Below are positions 44,866 to 57,573 of a stretch of 64,000 nt of DNA, piece after piece (within the stretch, counting starts at the first letter, position 1; the number at the start of each line of letters is the position of its first letter). The translations under genes and the position numbers were made by a program. Under the pieces are notes generated by a model. That model was not told where the DNA came from, ran no database searches, and worked only from the letters and a program-made list of their open reading frames with translations. Source of the DNA: Cynocephalus volans (taxonomy: Eukaryota; Chordata; Mammalia; Dermoptera; Cynocephalidae); NCBI RefSeq assembly GCF_027409185.1, contig NC_084468.1, positions 48,547,001 through 48,611,000 on the forward strand, given 5' to 3'.

Positions 44866-45159
44866 CCATAATATTTAAGAAGTGTGGCCTAATCCGGTGA
44901 AGTTCCAGAAGCTTATATAGCAAAGGAAGAGGACTGAGCAGAATTCAGACAGAATTCATTTTTTTGAGAACTTCATATGCATCAAACCCTTAACTAAGTA
45001 CTAGGCATGCAAAGATGAGAAAATTGCTGTTGTTGTCTTTGTGAAACATATAGACCAAGCAGTGGGAGAAAAAGAGACATTTTTATAAAGCCTTATCAAT
45101 AAACGTAAAGTTACAAACTGCTATGGAAAAAGATCCTGAGACTTAGGAAAGAAATTTGG

Positions 45160-45700
45160 CTTAGTCAGGTGGGCTAGAAATGATTTTAATAACAGGTAGC
45201 ACTTTAACTGGTACCTAAAGAATGAGTTGGTATTAACCAGGTAAGAAAGGGTGGGGAAGGCAGTTAGGTAGAGGGGACAGGATGCTCAAAGCCAGTGTAA
45301 CTAGAGGGCACATGGTGCATTTGAGGAACTGGAAGCAAATCAGTGTGGCTGAACCACCTGAAACAAGGGCAGGATGGCCTGTGGTGTGATGGGTGAGCAG
45401 GCAGGGGCCAGATTATGCAGGGCTTCTCAGGCCTTTTTGAGGATTTAAATCCTCCTACCAAGGGTAATAACAAGCTGCTGAAAGATTTAAAGAGGAGAAT
45501 GATGTGATTAGATTTGTATGTTAGAAAGATGGCTGTGAATACCCAGTAGATTAAGGTTTAGAGTAGTGGGTGGAAAAACAACCAGGACAAGAAGGATTGG
45601 TCCTTTTTAGGGATGGCTGGGAGTGCCAGTCACTTTGGCATTTTGCTCACAAAGGAGGGAACTCATTTGAGGTGATGGGAAGAAAACTAGAAGCTGGAGA
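45160..45700 (-). repeat. L2 LINE 3'-end fragment, antisense
   Basis: The best-preserved antisense L2 in the window: GGCAGGGGCCAGATTATGCA, then GGGCTTCTCAGGCCTTTTTG, AAAGAGGAGAATGATGTGAT and TAGATTTGTATGTTAGAAAG. Confidence 0.68.
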
Positions 45701-46084
45701 GGGGGCTGCCAAGTGAATCAGAGGGCAAGTGAGTCAGAGCTTTCTGATAACTGAGCAGGCACTGGGCAAGGCTCTGTCACAGGAGGTAAATGATCAGGGC
45801 CCACCCCTCTTGCTCACAGGAGTGAATAGGAAGCCTCACCTAGTGGTTGTTCTCTCTTGGCTGCAGGTTGTAGCTTGCTACATGGGGCTCAGGCGTAACC
45901 CCAAGCCACCTGACCAACATCACACTTAGAGGAGAGTAGAGATATTCATTTTCCCTAACAACTTTTCCCATCTCCTTTCTTCTCTGTTAGGGGCTCCAAG
46001 CACTGATGATGTTCCATTATTCACTTTCCTCCATTGCTTTAGTTAACACATTTTCCAAATGGTCATCAGGTCAACTTATTTAAA
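45701..46084. other. unassigned sequence
   Basis: No feature recognised. Confidence 0.4.
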
Positions 46085-46335
46085 TAAACAGGTATTAAGA
46101 GCTTACTATGTGCCTGAGGTAACACAGTGTTTGCGAGCGTGGACTATTGACCAGACTATCTGTGTTCAGTGTGTGTTTTACTAGCAGCAGACTTTGGTAA
46201 ATTTATTTACTGACCAGTTTCCTTATCTGTAATATGGGGATAGTAATACTACTACCTCATAGATTTGTTGGAGGATTAAATCAATTTATGTATGTAAGAA
46301 CTGTGCCTGGTAAATAATAAGCTCTCAATCATAGT
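46085..46335 (+). repeat. MIR SINE fragment
   Basis: It includes GAGCTTACTATGTGCCTGAG at its left edge, then GTGTTTTACTAGCAGCAGAC. TTTCCTTATCTGTAATATGG, ACCTCATAGATTTGTTGGAG and TGCCTGGTAAATAATAAGC then follow the MIR core and tail in order. Confidence 0.75.
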
Positions 46336-46689
46336 TAGCTATTATAATAATTGCTTGTTAGGAACTGGAGATAGAAAAGTGAGTATAAATGATCCCTGCT
46401 CCCAATGAATGCAATGCACAGTCTAGTAGAGGAGACAGAGAGGAAACAAGTAACTTCACTAACATGATGAAAACCATAATAAAGATAGGATAACTTGCTC
46501 TGGAAGTGCAGAAGAAATGCACATACCATATGGATCTCTATCTCCAGTCCAGATCATTCTGCTGAGCTCTTGACCTGTATATCAGTCTGCTTTGTGGATA
46601 TCACCACTGAATGTTCCAAAGGAAATGCAGGCACCAATATTTATCCTGATGCAGGAGGGAAAAGCTTTAGTGTCATTCTAGAGCCTCCA
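46336..46689. other. unassigned sequence
   Basis: Nothing secure. It may be the diverged upstream part of the L2 that follows. Confidence 0.35.
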
Positions 46690-47160
46690 CCTCATTGCTG
46701 CCCAACAAATCACCAAGGCTGGCAGCTTCTACCTCCTTAATATCAGCCAGCTGCTTCTCTCCATCCTCACTGTCATAAACTTTGTTCATAACAACTTCAT
46801 CTTTCCCAGAATTATTGCAATAGCCACCCAGTTGGCCTTCCCTCCTATGGTGTTGTTCCTTCTACCTTGTTATCCACCCTGCACCTTAGGGATCATTATA
46901 CAGCACAGAACTCATAGGGTTATTCCCCAATGAACATTTAAATGTCTCCCAATTGCTTTAAAGTCCAAACTGCTTAGGCAGCACAGGATGCTCTTTACTC
47001 ACACACTCTCAATCTCACTTCATGCTGTTACTGCCCTCTTTCCAACAGACACTTCCACATCTGGAACAGCTGGGCATTTCATGGACATGGCTCTGCTCTG
47101 CCTCTCCTACCTCTGGACCTTTGCAAAGTTGACTCTGATCTTTTTCTCTTTGATTTGACA
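46690..47160 (+). repeat. L2 LINE 3'-end fragment
   Basis: Sense L2 landmarks: TCTCCCAATTGCTTTAAAGT, CCAAACTGCTTAGGCAGCAC, CACTTCATGCTGTTACTGCC and TACCTCTGGACCTTTGC. Antisense frames of 70-85 codons across it are chance. Confidence 0.6.
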
Positions 47161-49118
47161 GAGACTTTAATAGCGACTTCCTTCCTTGGGATCTGGAAAC
47201 CTGGGGGAAGAGGCAAAATGCAATCACTCATCCGTAGTAATTTTATTTCTAAAGAGCATATACAAGAGACCATTTCCATTCTTATGCTTTCCCCACCATT
47301 TAGTCTTTTCCTTTTGGTGTGGGTGTGAAGATGCAATCACTTGATGTAATAACATTTGAAATGTATAGCTGATCATAGATTTTAAAATTAATATGGAAGA
47401 TTTACAAAAATACAGAATTTTAGTTTATTAAATTCTTTAAGTTGTAGAAAAGATATGAGACATCTTCAAATCTGTATTTTTTATTTTGTAAATATTGTGC
47501 TGATAAATCCTAAAGCTGCACTATGGCAGGTTTGAGTGGAACTGCAATTACTATATTCTCTCTGAAGGAGCAGAATATGTAAATAACAGTCATTCCTTAC
47601 TAACTCACTTATTGATGATCTCAGATGTGGTACCCTTGGTTCTATGATCTAGGATAATTAATGTTTTCTATATCATGGTTCTTTTCCACAGTGGATTATT
47701 AGCCATCATATAACTTCAACTGACTTTTTTGCTTATCTCTTAGAGACCAGGATGATTATTGGTTATTCTGGTTTTCTAAATTTCAAAGTAAACCTTTCTC
47801 AAAGCGAACCTACTTTAGAGAATATCAGCTTATACACTTCATAAATTTTTATACATTTTTAAAGAGAAACTATGTCAAGAAGTTTGACTTTTTTTTTTTT
47901 TTTGGACTTAAGCCAATGGAGTGATTAGATTTATTAATAAGGACCTTTGGCAAAATAATATTAAATCACACTACTACTTCATATTTTGATGAAGTGCTTA
48001 ACTGAAAAAAAAATAAGGCATCTGAAAATAAATGCTGAAACTCCTCTATGGGTCAGAAATCTAGTTAATGAAAATCAAAGTCCTCTCTCTAAAGGACAGT
48101 TATCCTTAAGTAGCTTAGCTAAGTAATGATCATGGGAATAATAGGCTAGGCTGTGAAAAAGGAGTTAATTGCATTTTCTCACCTTCAGCCAAACAGATAC
48201 ACATATCATAAAATTCACCACTGTACTTTTTCCAGTGTTCAATGAATCACGTTGGTTAAAAATTCCGTAGGACTTATGTTTGGATATGATCATTCATGAT
48301 TACTGTAATCTTCATAGTGTCATGCAGTTATTTGCAATAGCTTTCACTGGTGTTCTTTGTACTATAATCATACTTTGGAGATGTTATGAGAATACAAGTC
48401 TAACAAAATTTTAGTAAATTGTAGAAGTTATGTTTTAATAGTCATGTCACCCAGGTGGTCAAAGGGAGATAGGTAGCACTGTCTAATAGCTCTGCAGAAT
48501 GGAGTACCTGGGATATAAGGAGGGAGCTCTGATCTGTAGGTGGAATTAGGTGTGTGTGAAGGGAAAGAAAGTGGTGGGACCTCTACAGTGGGTTTTATTT
48601 AGTTTCCTTTTTAAATGACAAATGTTTGGTGGGAACATTAATTTTTTTCCAAAGAACATTCTCTCTCATCTACTCAAGTAATTTGTGTTCTTCTGATTAT
48701 CTGACATAGACCATTTTTCTTATGAAAAAATATTCCTGGCCTTATATCAACAGTGCATTTACCCCTTCTTGCTTGGTCATGCATGACAAGCTCCCATACA
48801 CTAGCTGACAACACATGCCAGTCTGCTCAAGTAACTTCCCTTTGCCTCAGCTTTCTCACCAGCCCTTAAAGAGGTACAGGAAAAATTCCAGTTTTCCCTA
48901 CTACAATTCAAAGAAATTCAGAAGAAAGAGGGGAAATTATAGGAAGTTTCTCCTTCTCCATAAAACTTGTCTTTACCCTCCCTAGCTGCATTAATCACTC
49001 TTTTATCTGTGATTACAATTATAACTTCAATTCATTTCAATTATAATTATCATCAAACTGATTATTGTGTTTTACTAATTTATAAACATCCACTGCTTGA
49101 CATAATACTTGGCATATA
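47161..49118. other. unassigned AT-rich sequence
   Basis: A T run at about 47,888-47,905 is the only simple feature. A short CATATCATAAAATTCACCAC at about 48,203 could be an L1M scrap. Confidence 0.4.
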
Positions 49119-49199
49119 TGCAAGTACTTCAGAAGTTCATGGAAAGATTTATATTATCTTTTAATTATATTTTTCCATGAACTTTTTGAAGTACCCTCA
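49119..49199. mobile_element. 81-bp mariner-type MITE
   Basis: Arms TGCAAGTACTTCAGAAGTTC and GAACTTTTTGAAGTACCCTC bracket an AT-rich centre, with TA at 49117-49118 and 49200-49201. Third copy of the family seen at 2216 and 4898. Confidence 0.78.
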
Positions 49200-49324
49200 T
49201 ATATCTCATATTAGATACATTTTTTGACCAAACAACCAATATATCTCCGGTACCAGAACTATTGTTGGCACTCAAGAAATACTTTTTTAAAAAAGTAATA
49301 ATAAAAAAAACAACAGTTAATATT

Positions 49325-49515
49325 TTTTTCAGCTCTTACTATGTGCCAGGCATGGTGCTAAACAATTTATATGGATTTCTTCATTTAAAGCTTATTAAGA
49401 GCCCTATGAGTTGGGCACCATGCTATTCCCTTCTTGCAGACTGAAGCATGGAGAGCTAAAAAAGCTTCCCCCAAGTCACATAGCTTGTAAGTGGTTGAGA
49501 CTGGAGCCCCAGAGC
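49325..49515 (-). repeat. MIR SINE fragment, antisense
   Basis: TTACTATGTGCCAGGCATGG, GCTAAAAAAGCTTCCCCCAA, GTCACATAGCTTGTAAGTGG and TGAGACTGGAGCCCC are the reverse-oriented MIR core and 5' domain. Confidence 0.72.
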
Positions 49516-50569
49516 CCATACTTTTAATCTCTGTTCCAGATAAATGGAGAGAGATGTAAATAATTGTAATACTATGACTTATTACAATGATAGATCTATG
49601 TACTTGGCCCATTTGTGGCAGAAAGGATAAATGATCAGATTTACTTGAATAGTCAGGGAAGGTTTCCCAGAAAGGGTGAATAATAGTGGCAGGCATGTAG
49701 CATGGTGAGAACACTTGACCTAGTTCTCTTTTAAGTGTTGTCATCAAGTTTTAGTAAATTAGGCTGACCTCATGCAAAACATCACTAAACTCACTTGTTT
49801 CTGTTTCCTTATCTGTAAAAGAAGTGGGTTAGATTAGATTAAATCTCATCTTAAACATTTTGATTCAAAATGAATTATTTCACTGTAGTGTGTGCCTTAC
49901 ACAATGTAGACTCAATAAACATCTTCTGAATTTAATCAATTTGAAATAGAGGGAATACATCCAGTGGATGGTATTGCAGCAGCTAAAACCATCATCTGTC
50001 TAGACCATTATGCTTTCATTATCTTACATAGTTGTCGTACATTAGTAGAATTTGCCTGTAAAATTTCCTCTTTTGAAATTACCAAATACAGAGACATTAT
50101 GGTTTATTGATGTTAAGTTTCACATTTGATTCTTCAAGATTTGCTATTTTTCTTTCATTTCCAAGGTGTGCTTCTTGCACTGGGGGATTTCATTTGATCA
50201 TAATCTATCACTGCTTCACCTGGTAAATTCAGAAGAACCTCTAAGAAAGCTGACTAAACTGCATATATAAGCTGCCATGTATGAATGATGTATGAGTATA
50301 TTCTCATAGGAGATAGTACACTAGGAACCACTGATTCAATATTAGAAAGTAAATTTTCAGAGGGGCATAATCTATTCTCTTTCTTATGGGAAATAAAGCC
50401 AGTGTCCCATTGATATCATCTTGGTGAGAGGAAATATTATTGTCTTTTAAACTACTTTTAAAGAGCCATAATCTCCTTCAGATACCAGTAGAAAAAAACC
50501 GTATCTGAGATGTGCTTGGTAACAATGCACAGTTTTCACTGGGAATTGTGTTTAGGGGTGGGAGTAGAG
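49516..50569. other. mostly unassigned, with a weak MIR-like patch
   Basis: TTTCCTTATCTGTAAAAGAA near 49,805 and the following AGATTAAATCTCATCTT resemble a MIR-type 3' region. The rest is unrecognised. Confidence 0.4.
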
Positions 50570-51085
50570 GTTTAGTTGATTATTTGGTTTAATTTATTTT
50601 CTCTATTTTCTGTTTTCAATTTTAGTAACTTTTGTACTTTACTATTTCCTTCCTTCTGCATGTTTTGGTTTAATTTACTCCTTTTTTTTCTAGCTTCTTA
50701 AAGTGGAAGACTAATGTATTGATTTAAAAAACCTTCCTTGTTTTCCAATATAAGCACTTAATGCTATAAATTTCCCTTTAGGCTACCTTTAGCTACATCT
50801 CATCCATTTAGCTATGTTGTATTTTCATTTTCATTTAATTCAAAATATTAACTCCCTGTGCTTCCTCTGTAACCCCTGAGTTATTGGTAGCGGATTGTTT
50901 AATTTCTAAATATTTGTGTATTCTTCAGATACTTTTCTGTTATTGATTACCATTTTAATTCTGTTATCATCAGAGAAAATACTCTGTATTATCTCAGCTT
51001 TTAAAATTGGTGTAGATTGTTTCTTCGCTGAGAATATAATCTGTCTTAGTGAGTGCTCCATCGTGAACTTGAACACAGAGTTGGT
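50570..51085 (-). repeat. ancient L1M ORF2 fragment, antisense
   Basis: ATAAATTTCCCTTTAGGC, CCCTGTGCTTCCTCTGTAAC and ATCAGAGAAAATACTCTGTA follow antisense ORF2 between the endonuclease and reverse transcriptase domains, ending with GTGAGTGCTCCATCGTGAAC. Heavily broken. Confidence 0.65.
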
Positions 51086-51184
51086 AAATTGGGAGGAATA
51101 TTGTGAATTGAAAGGATTCCTTTTAAGTCTACAGCCTAAAACAGACCAAAAGTGGGCCTCTGTGCTCTCTTTCCTATGTGCTGT

Positions 51185-51365
51185 TCAATACGGGAGCCGC
51201 TAGCCACATGTAGCTATTTAAATTTGCTAAATTAAATAAAATTTAAACCTCAGTTACTCAGCCACAGTAGCCATAAGCACGTAATAGTGATATATGTCCA
51301 GTGACTACTGTACTGCACATTTCCATCATCACAGAATGTTCTACTGGGCAGCACTGTTCTAGATT
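51185..51365. repeat. non-autonomous hAT (Charlie-like) DNA transposon
   Basis: CAATACGGGAGCCGCTAGCC, ACATGTAGCTATTTAAATTT and CATTTCCATCATCACAGAAT, ending with GGGCAGCACTGTTCTA, match a widespread old hAT MITE. Orientation not assigned. Confidence 0.65.
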
Positions 51366-51829
51366 CACATCCTGATTTTGACCTTTAAGATCTCGCCACT
51401 CTGTTAACAATATGAGGTATGGAGAAACCAGTATGAGGAGAAAAGAGTCGGGGAAAGGAGCTTCCTCCATGTGAGGCTTAGGGCAAAACTTGCAAAACCA
51501 TCCACCTCAAGACTTCTCCTGGCAAGGATTATTATCATGAAGGAGGATGTCATCAGGCTGTTTTGATGGGAAAAATACCAAAGAAGGAGCTACATGGCAA
51601 AATAAATCATTCCATTTGAAAGGAAAAAATATTTTTACCATCTTTGTATTATTAACCATATAGTAGCTCTAACAGTGCCTTAATCAGCTTCTGGGACTGG
51701 GAGTGGGTCATGTTTGAGGTGGTGCTGGTGAGCTATGAGCTCCTTAGGACACAAATTAGGAAAAGCTGCAGCAGCTCAGAGCCCAGGTGGGAAAGGTTTA
51801 ATACCTTTATTCCTGATATATGTTGTGTG
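51366..51829. other. unassigned sequence
   Basis: No feature recognised. Confidence 0.4.
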
Positions 51830-51985
51830 CTTATTCAATGTCTGTCTCTTCCACTAGACTGCAGACTCTGTTATGGTACAAAATGTGCCAGTTATGCTCA
51901 CTTTGTATCCTCAGGACCTAACAAAATGCCTAGTAATCAGTGGGCATTCAAAATATTTATGAATGAGTGAATAAATCCTATTTTG
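51830..51985 (+). repeat. L2 LINE 3' tail
   Basis: ACTAGACTGCAGACTCTG, TATCCTCAGGACCTAACAAA, ATGCCTAGTAATCAGTGGGC and a TGAATGAGTGAATAAA end are the L2 3' terminus. Confidence 0.68.
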
Positions 51986-52831
51986 AAAGAGGGTTATTAT
52001 TGTTAGTTATTTTGATAGCGTATTAATCTGTATCAAATTAATAACATTTGTTCCATTAAATACCATTAGCTCCTATAACTTCTCATTACATATTGCTCTC
52101 CAATTTTTTATTTCCTAAATGTATGGCAGAATTTTGTATGCTTTTAAACTGGACTGGAGGTTCTTAACTGAGGCTCCACTGAGCCCTAGGTAGTTCACGC
52201 CTGGCCTTCAGAAACCTCTGTCCATGTGCATATGTATATTTTTCCGAGGAATAGACGTTTAGATTTTGTTAAATATTCAAAGGGGCCACTAACTATCCCT
52301 TCTCCAAATGTTAAGAACAATTTAGATCAACCAGTGCTGGGCATATTTGAAAGGTTACTTTTCCATCTGTAGCATGGTGTAGAGTGAAGAATGATTAGTT
52401 GGGATGAAGGAAACCTGAATTCTATTACTTTTTTGCAGTCTCTGTCTGATTGGGTTCCAATTTCATCATATATAAAACGAAAAGAATAAAGATGACGAAA
52501 GATGACCTCCATGAGGGGTTATATCTCAGATGTTCTTATGTTTTACAACCCAAGTCACTGGTCTCCCAATAAGCTTGCTGAACTTTGTGTTTGTTAATCC
52601 AAAGCAAGTCTCTATTGTTAAGTAAAGTCCAATCTCAGGTCCTCTATGAGCCCCAGATCATTATCTGCCACACTTAAAAAATTATGTTATTTGTCAACTT
52701 GTATTTCTATAGGTAATGTTTTATTTTTCACATGTATCCTTCAACTAAAGAGGTAGTTCGTTTCTGACTTCCTTGTTTCATCATAGGCCTTTTGAATTCT
52801 CAACATTATTTTCATGGTACCGACTTTGTGT
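51986..52831. other. mostly unassigned, weak repeat traces
   Basis: GGAGGTTCTTAACTGAGGC near 52,157 may open a degraded hAT copy, and AACCTGAATTCTATTACTTT near 52,412 may be a MIR trace. Neither is firm. Confidence 0.35.
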
Positions 52832-52965
52832 AGAGCAGTGGTTCTCAAAGTATGATCCCATGATCCTTGAGAGTCCCAGAGATCCTCTGAGGGGCCTGTG
52901 AGGTCAAAACTAGCTTCATAATAATACTAAGATTTTATTTCATTTTTATTTTATGTTATTAAAAG
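52832..52965 (+). repeat. hAT (Charlie-like) terminal fragment
   Basis: It begins AGAGCAGTGGTTCTCAAAG, and contains GATCCTCTGAGGGGCCTGTG and AATAATACTAAGATTTTATT. This is the 5' part of a common Charlie-type element. Confidence 0.7.
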
Positions 52966-53134
52966 ATTTTTTGTTAGCATATTCATTCTTACAAATCATA
53001 ATTATTCTTTCATGACTCTTACTGGACCAACCCTCCCCCACCACTCCCTAACCCACTGCCTCCCTCCCCCTCATCTCTATTATGCTTAGGTTTGTTCTCT
53101 CCTTCTGAAAGCTCAATGAATAATTGTAGTCCGT

Positions 53135-53229
53135 CCTTCCTTCCTTCCTTCCTTCCTTCCTTCCTTCCTTCCTTCCTTCCTTCCTTCCTTCCTTCCTTCC
53201 TTCCTTCCTTCCTTCCTTCCTTCCTTCCT
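53135..53229 (+). repeat. (TTCC)n microsatellite
   Basis: A nearly pure 95-bp tetranucleotide tract. It produces false Pro-Ser-Phe-Leu and Arg-Lys-Glu-Gly frames on the two strands. Confidence 0.97.
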
Positions 53230-53419
53230 CTCTCTTCTTTTTTTCCTTCTTTCTTAGCACCCAGTTATAAGTGAGGACATACAGTAATTCTTTTCCTATG
53301 TCTGGCTTATTTCATTTAATTTTCTTCAAGCTCATCCATGTTACTGCAAATAGCAGAATTTCATTCTTTTTTAGGGCTGAGTAGTATTCCATTGTGTATA
53401 TACACCACATTTTCCTTAT

Positions 53420-53591
53420 CCAGTTGTCTTTTTTTTTTTTTTTTTTTCTTTGTCTTTTACGTGACCGGCACTCAGCCAGTGAGTGCACCGGCCATTCCTA
53501 TATAGGATCCGAACCCGCGGCGGCGGGAGCGTCGCCGCGCTCCCAGCGCCGCACTCTCCCGAGTGCGCCACGGGCTCGGCCCCAGTTGTCT
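53420..53591 (-). mobile_element. GC-rich tRNA-derived SINE (CYN-like), minus strand, in L1 copy A
   Basis: The body at 53430-53581 is the most complete copy here: T tail, GTGACCGGCACTCAGCCAG, reversed B box GGATCCGAACC, and CCCGAGTGCGCCACGGGCTC at the end. Perfect 10-bp duplications CCAGTTGTCT lie at 53420-53429 and 53582-53591; removing the SINE restores the L1 sequence. Rich in unmutated CpGs, so young. Confidence 0.9.
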
Positions 53592-55552
53592 GTTGATGGA
53601 CATATAGGTAGGTTCCATATTTTAGCTTTTGTAAATATAGCTGCAAATGAACATGGGAATGTAGATATACCTTTGGCATAATGATTTCCGTTCTTTTGGA
53701 TACATACCCAGTAGTGGGATTGCTGGTTCATATGGTAGTTCTATCTGTAGTTGTGTGAGAAACCTCCATACTGTTTTCCATAATGGCTGTGCTAATTTAC
53801 AGTCCCACCAACAGTGTAGAAGAGTTCCCGTTACCCTGCGTCCTCACCAGCATTTGTTATTCTCAGTCTTCTTGATAATGGCCAGAATAACTGGGGTGAA
53901 ATGATATCTCAATATGGTTTTGATTCGCATTTCCCTGATGATTAGTGATGTTGAGCATTTTTTCATGTACCTGTTGGCCAGCTGTATGTCTTCCTTTAAA
54001 AAATGTCTATTCATCTGCTTTGCCCATTTTTAGATTGGATTATTTGTTTTTTTACTGTGTAGTTGCTTGAGTTCTTTGTATATTCTGTATAATAATCACT
54101 TGTCAGATGTGTAGTGTGCAAATATTTTCTCCCATTCTGTGCATCATCTTTCTACTCTGTTGATGTTTCCTTTGCTGTGCAGAAGTGTTCTAGTTTGATA
54201 TAATCCTATTTGTTTATTATTTTCTTTTGATGCTTGTGCTTTTGAGGTCTTATTCATAAAGTCTTTGACCAGTCCTACTTCCTGAAGTGTTTCCCCTATG
54301 TTTTCCTTAACTAATTTTGTGGTTTGGGCTCTTATATTTAAGTTTTTATAAAATTTTGAGTTGATTTTGGCATATAGTGAGAGGTACAGGTCCAGTTTCA
54401 TCCTTCTGCATATGGATGTCCAATATTTCCAGCACCATTTATTGAAGAGGGATTCTTTCCCCAATGTATGGTCTTGTTGCCTTTGTCAAAGATCAGTTGG
54501 CTGTATATGGGATGATCCTGGGTTTTCTATTCTGTTCCACTGATCTGATTTTCTGTTTTTATGCCAATACCACATGCTGTTTGGGTTACAGTAGCTTTGT
54601 GATATAATTTGAAGTTGGGTAGTGTTATGCCTCTGGTTTTACTTATTTTTCTTAGGATTGCCTTGGCTATTTGGGGTCTTTTGCTGTTCTATGTGAATGT
54701 TAGAATTGTTTTTTTCTATTTCTGTCAAGAGTGTCATTGGTGTTTTGATGGGGATAGCATTGAAACTGTAGATTGCTATGGATAGTATGGACATTTTTCA
54801 TGATGTTAATTCCTACAATCCAAGACCATGGCATGTCTTTCCACCTTTTTGGGTCCTCTTTAATTTCTTTCAGGAGTGTTTTGCAGTTCTCATTGTAAGG
54901 ATCTTTCACCTCCTTGGTTAAATTGATTCCTAGGTATTTTATTGTTTTGGTGACTATTGTAAATGGGCTTGCTTTCTTGATTTCTTTTTCTGCTAGCTTT
55001 TTATTGGAGTATAAAAATACTACTGATTTTTGGGTATTGATTTTGTATCCTTCAGCATTACTGAAATTGTTAATTAGCTCTAAGAGTTTTTTGGTGAATC
55101 TACAGGTTTTTCTCTAAATAAGGTCATGCTGTCTGCAAACAGGGACAGTTTGACTTTGTCCTTTCCAATCTGGATGCCTTTTATTTCTTTGTCTTGCCTG
55201 ATTGCTCTGACTAGTACTTCTACTACTGTGTTAAATAGGAGTGGTGAGAATGGACATCCTTGTCCTTTTCCTGTTCTTAAGGAAAAAGCTTTCAACTTTT
55301 ACCTATTCGGGATGACATTCCCAATTGGTTAGTTGTATGTGGCTTTTATTGTGTTGAGATAATTTCCTTCTATACCTGATTTGCTGAGAGTCTTTATCAT
55401 GAAGGGATGTTGAATTTTCTCCTATGCTTCTTCTGTATCTATTCAGATAATCATATGTTTTTTTCCCCTTTGTTTTGTTGATGTGGTGTATCATATTTAT
55501 TGACTTGTGTATGTTGAACCAACCTTGCATGATGAGTCCCACCTGATCACAG

Positions 55553-55965
55553 GGATGGAGTTTGGATGTCTTGTCCCCTCCAAAACTCATGTGGAAACTT
55601 GATCTCAAATGTAGCAGTGTTGGAAACTGATTGAGTCATGGGGCAGATCCCTCATGAATGGATTAATGCTCTCCCTGGGGGAGGAGGGGTAGTGAGTGGG
55701 TTTCCACCCTATTAGTTCCCATGAGAGTTGATTGTTTAAAGGACTCTGGCACTTCCTCTCTCTCTCTCTCTCTCTCACTTCCTCTCACCATGTGATCTGC
55801 TTGTACCTGCCAGCAGCCTGCCACTTTTCTGCCATGAGTAGAAACAGCCTGAGGCCCATGCCAGATGGAATTGTCCTAGAATTATAAGCCAAATAGACCT
55901 ATCTTCTTTATAAATCACTCAGTCTCAGGTATTTCTGTTATAGCAACACAAAATAGACTAAAACA
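55553..55965 (+). repeat. 5' LTR of MaLR provirus
   Basis: GGATGGAGTTTGGATG to CACAAAATAGACTAAAACA. The first base appears changed from T to G. It contains a (TC)n stretch near 55,757-55,776. Confidence 0.88.
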
Positions 55966-57049
55966 GAAAATTGGTACTGAGGAGGGGGGTGTTACTATAC
56001 AGATACTTTAAAATGTGGATGCAGCTTTGGAACTGGGTAATGGGCTAAGGTTGGAGGAGTTTGGAGGACTTAGAAGAAGAGAAAAAGATGAGGGAAAGTT
56101 TGGAAGATTTTAGAGACTGGTTAAATGGCTGTGACTAGAATGTCAATAGAAACATGGACAGTAAAGACCATGTGGATGATGAGGTCTCAGATAGAAATGA
56201 GGAACTTATTGGGAATTGGACAAAAGATCACCCTTGCTATACCATAGCAAGGAATTTGGCTGCATTGTGTCCATGCCCTTGGACTTTGTGGAAGATGGGA
56301 CTTAAGAGTTGTGAACCAGAGTATCTGGCAGAAGAAATTTCCAAGCAGCAAAGCATTAAGGATGCTGCATGGTTATTTCTAACAGCCTATGCTGAGTTAT
56401 GGTGGAAAAGGCAAGATGTAAAGCCAGAATTTAAAAGGGGAGCAGAGCATAAAGACTTGGAAAATTTGCAGCATGGCCATGTGGTAGAAAAGCAGAGAGC
56501 ATGCAATGGTGCAGCCCAATGACCATTAGCTAAGATTAGTACAAAGGAAAGGGATTATCAAGAGAAGGAGAAAAAGGTCCTGAAGGCATTGCAGAAGGCT
56601 CTGGGGCCAACCATTCCATTTCAGGCCCAAAGGCCTAGGGAGACAGAATGGTCTTGGGGAACAGGCCTGAGGCACCCTCCATGGGCTTGCGGCCCAGGGC
56701 CTCCTCGAGAAGCTGCTTCCAGCACCAGCACCCCAGCTGCTTTGGCTGCTCCAGCTGTGGCTAAATTGGCCCCAGGTGTGGCTGGACCCACAGCTTTGGG
56801 AAATACAAGCCAGAAGTCTTGGCAGATCCACGTGGTGTTAGGTCTGCAGGCTCACAGAATGCCAGAGCTGGGAAGTCTTGGGAGCCTCCACCCAGATTTC
56901 AACGTATGTATGGAAAAGTTTGGGGGCCCAGGAAGAGATCTGTCACAGTGGTGGAGTCACCACAGACAGCCTTTGCTAGAACAATGCTGAACAGAAATGT
57001 GGAGTCAGAGTTGCAGCAGAGAAGCCCCAATAGCGCCATGCCTAGTGGA

Positions 57050-57100
57050 GCCATGAGAGTGGGACTGCCATGAGAGTGGGACTGCCATGAGAGTGGGACT
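57050..57100 (+). repeat. 17-bp tandem repeat, three units
   Basis: Unit GCCATGAGAGTGGGACT, three identical copies starting at 57050, 57067 and 57084, inside the MaLR internal region. Confidence 0.92.
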
Positions 57101-57573
57101 GCCATGGAGCTACCAGAGTGGAACACCAGCCTGGGAGAGCTGAAGTGTGGCCTGAGACCAGGAAAGCCATAGGAGCAGAGCTGCCTAAGGACTTGGGGAC
57201 CCAACCCCCACACCAGCGTGACGAGGCAGTCGAACATGGAATCAAGGTACCTGATTTACCAGCCTTGAGATTTAATGCCTGCCCTGCTGGGTTTTGGACT
57301 TGTTTGGGACCTGTTTTTCCTTTCTTTTGGCCTATTCCTCCCTTTTGGAATGGGAATGTATACCCAATGTCTGTTCCACCATTGTATCTTGGAAGTCAGT
57401 AAATTTGGTTTTGTTTTTCAGGTTCACAGCTGGAAGGACTTTTGCTTTTGGTCTCAGATGAGACTTTGGACTTTTAAGTTGGTGCTGGAGCAAGCTAAGA
57501 CTTTTGGGACTGTTGCAATAGAATGTATCTTGTATGTGAGAGTGACATGAGTTTTGGGGGAGCAGGGGGGGGA

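Noticed and set aside
53048..53274. 70- and 60-codon frames on both strands
   Set aside because: They are readings of the (TTCC)n microsatellite.
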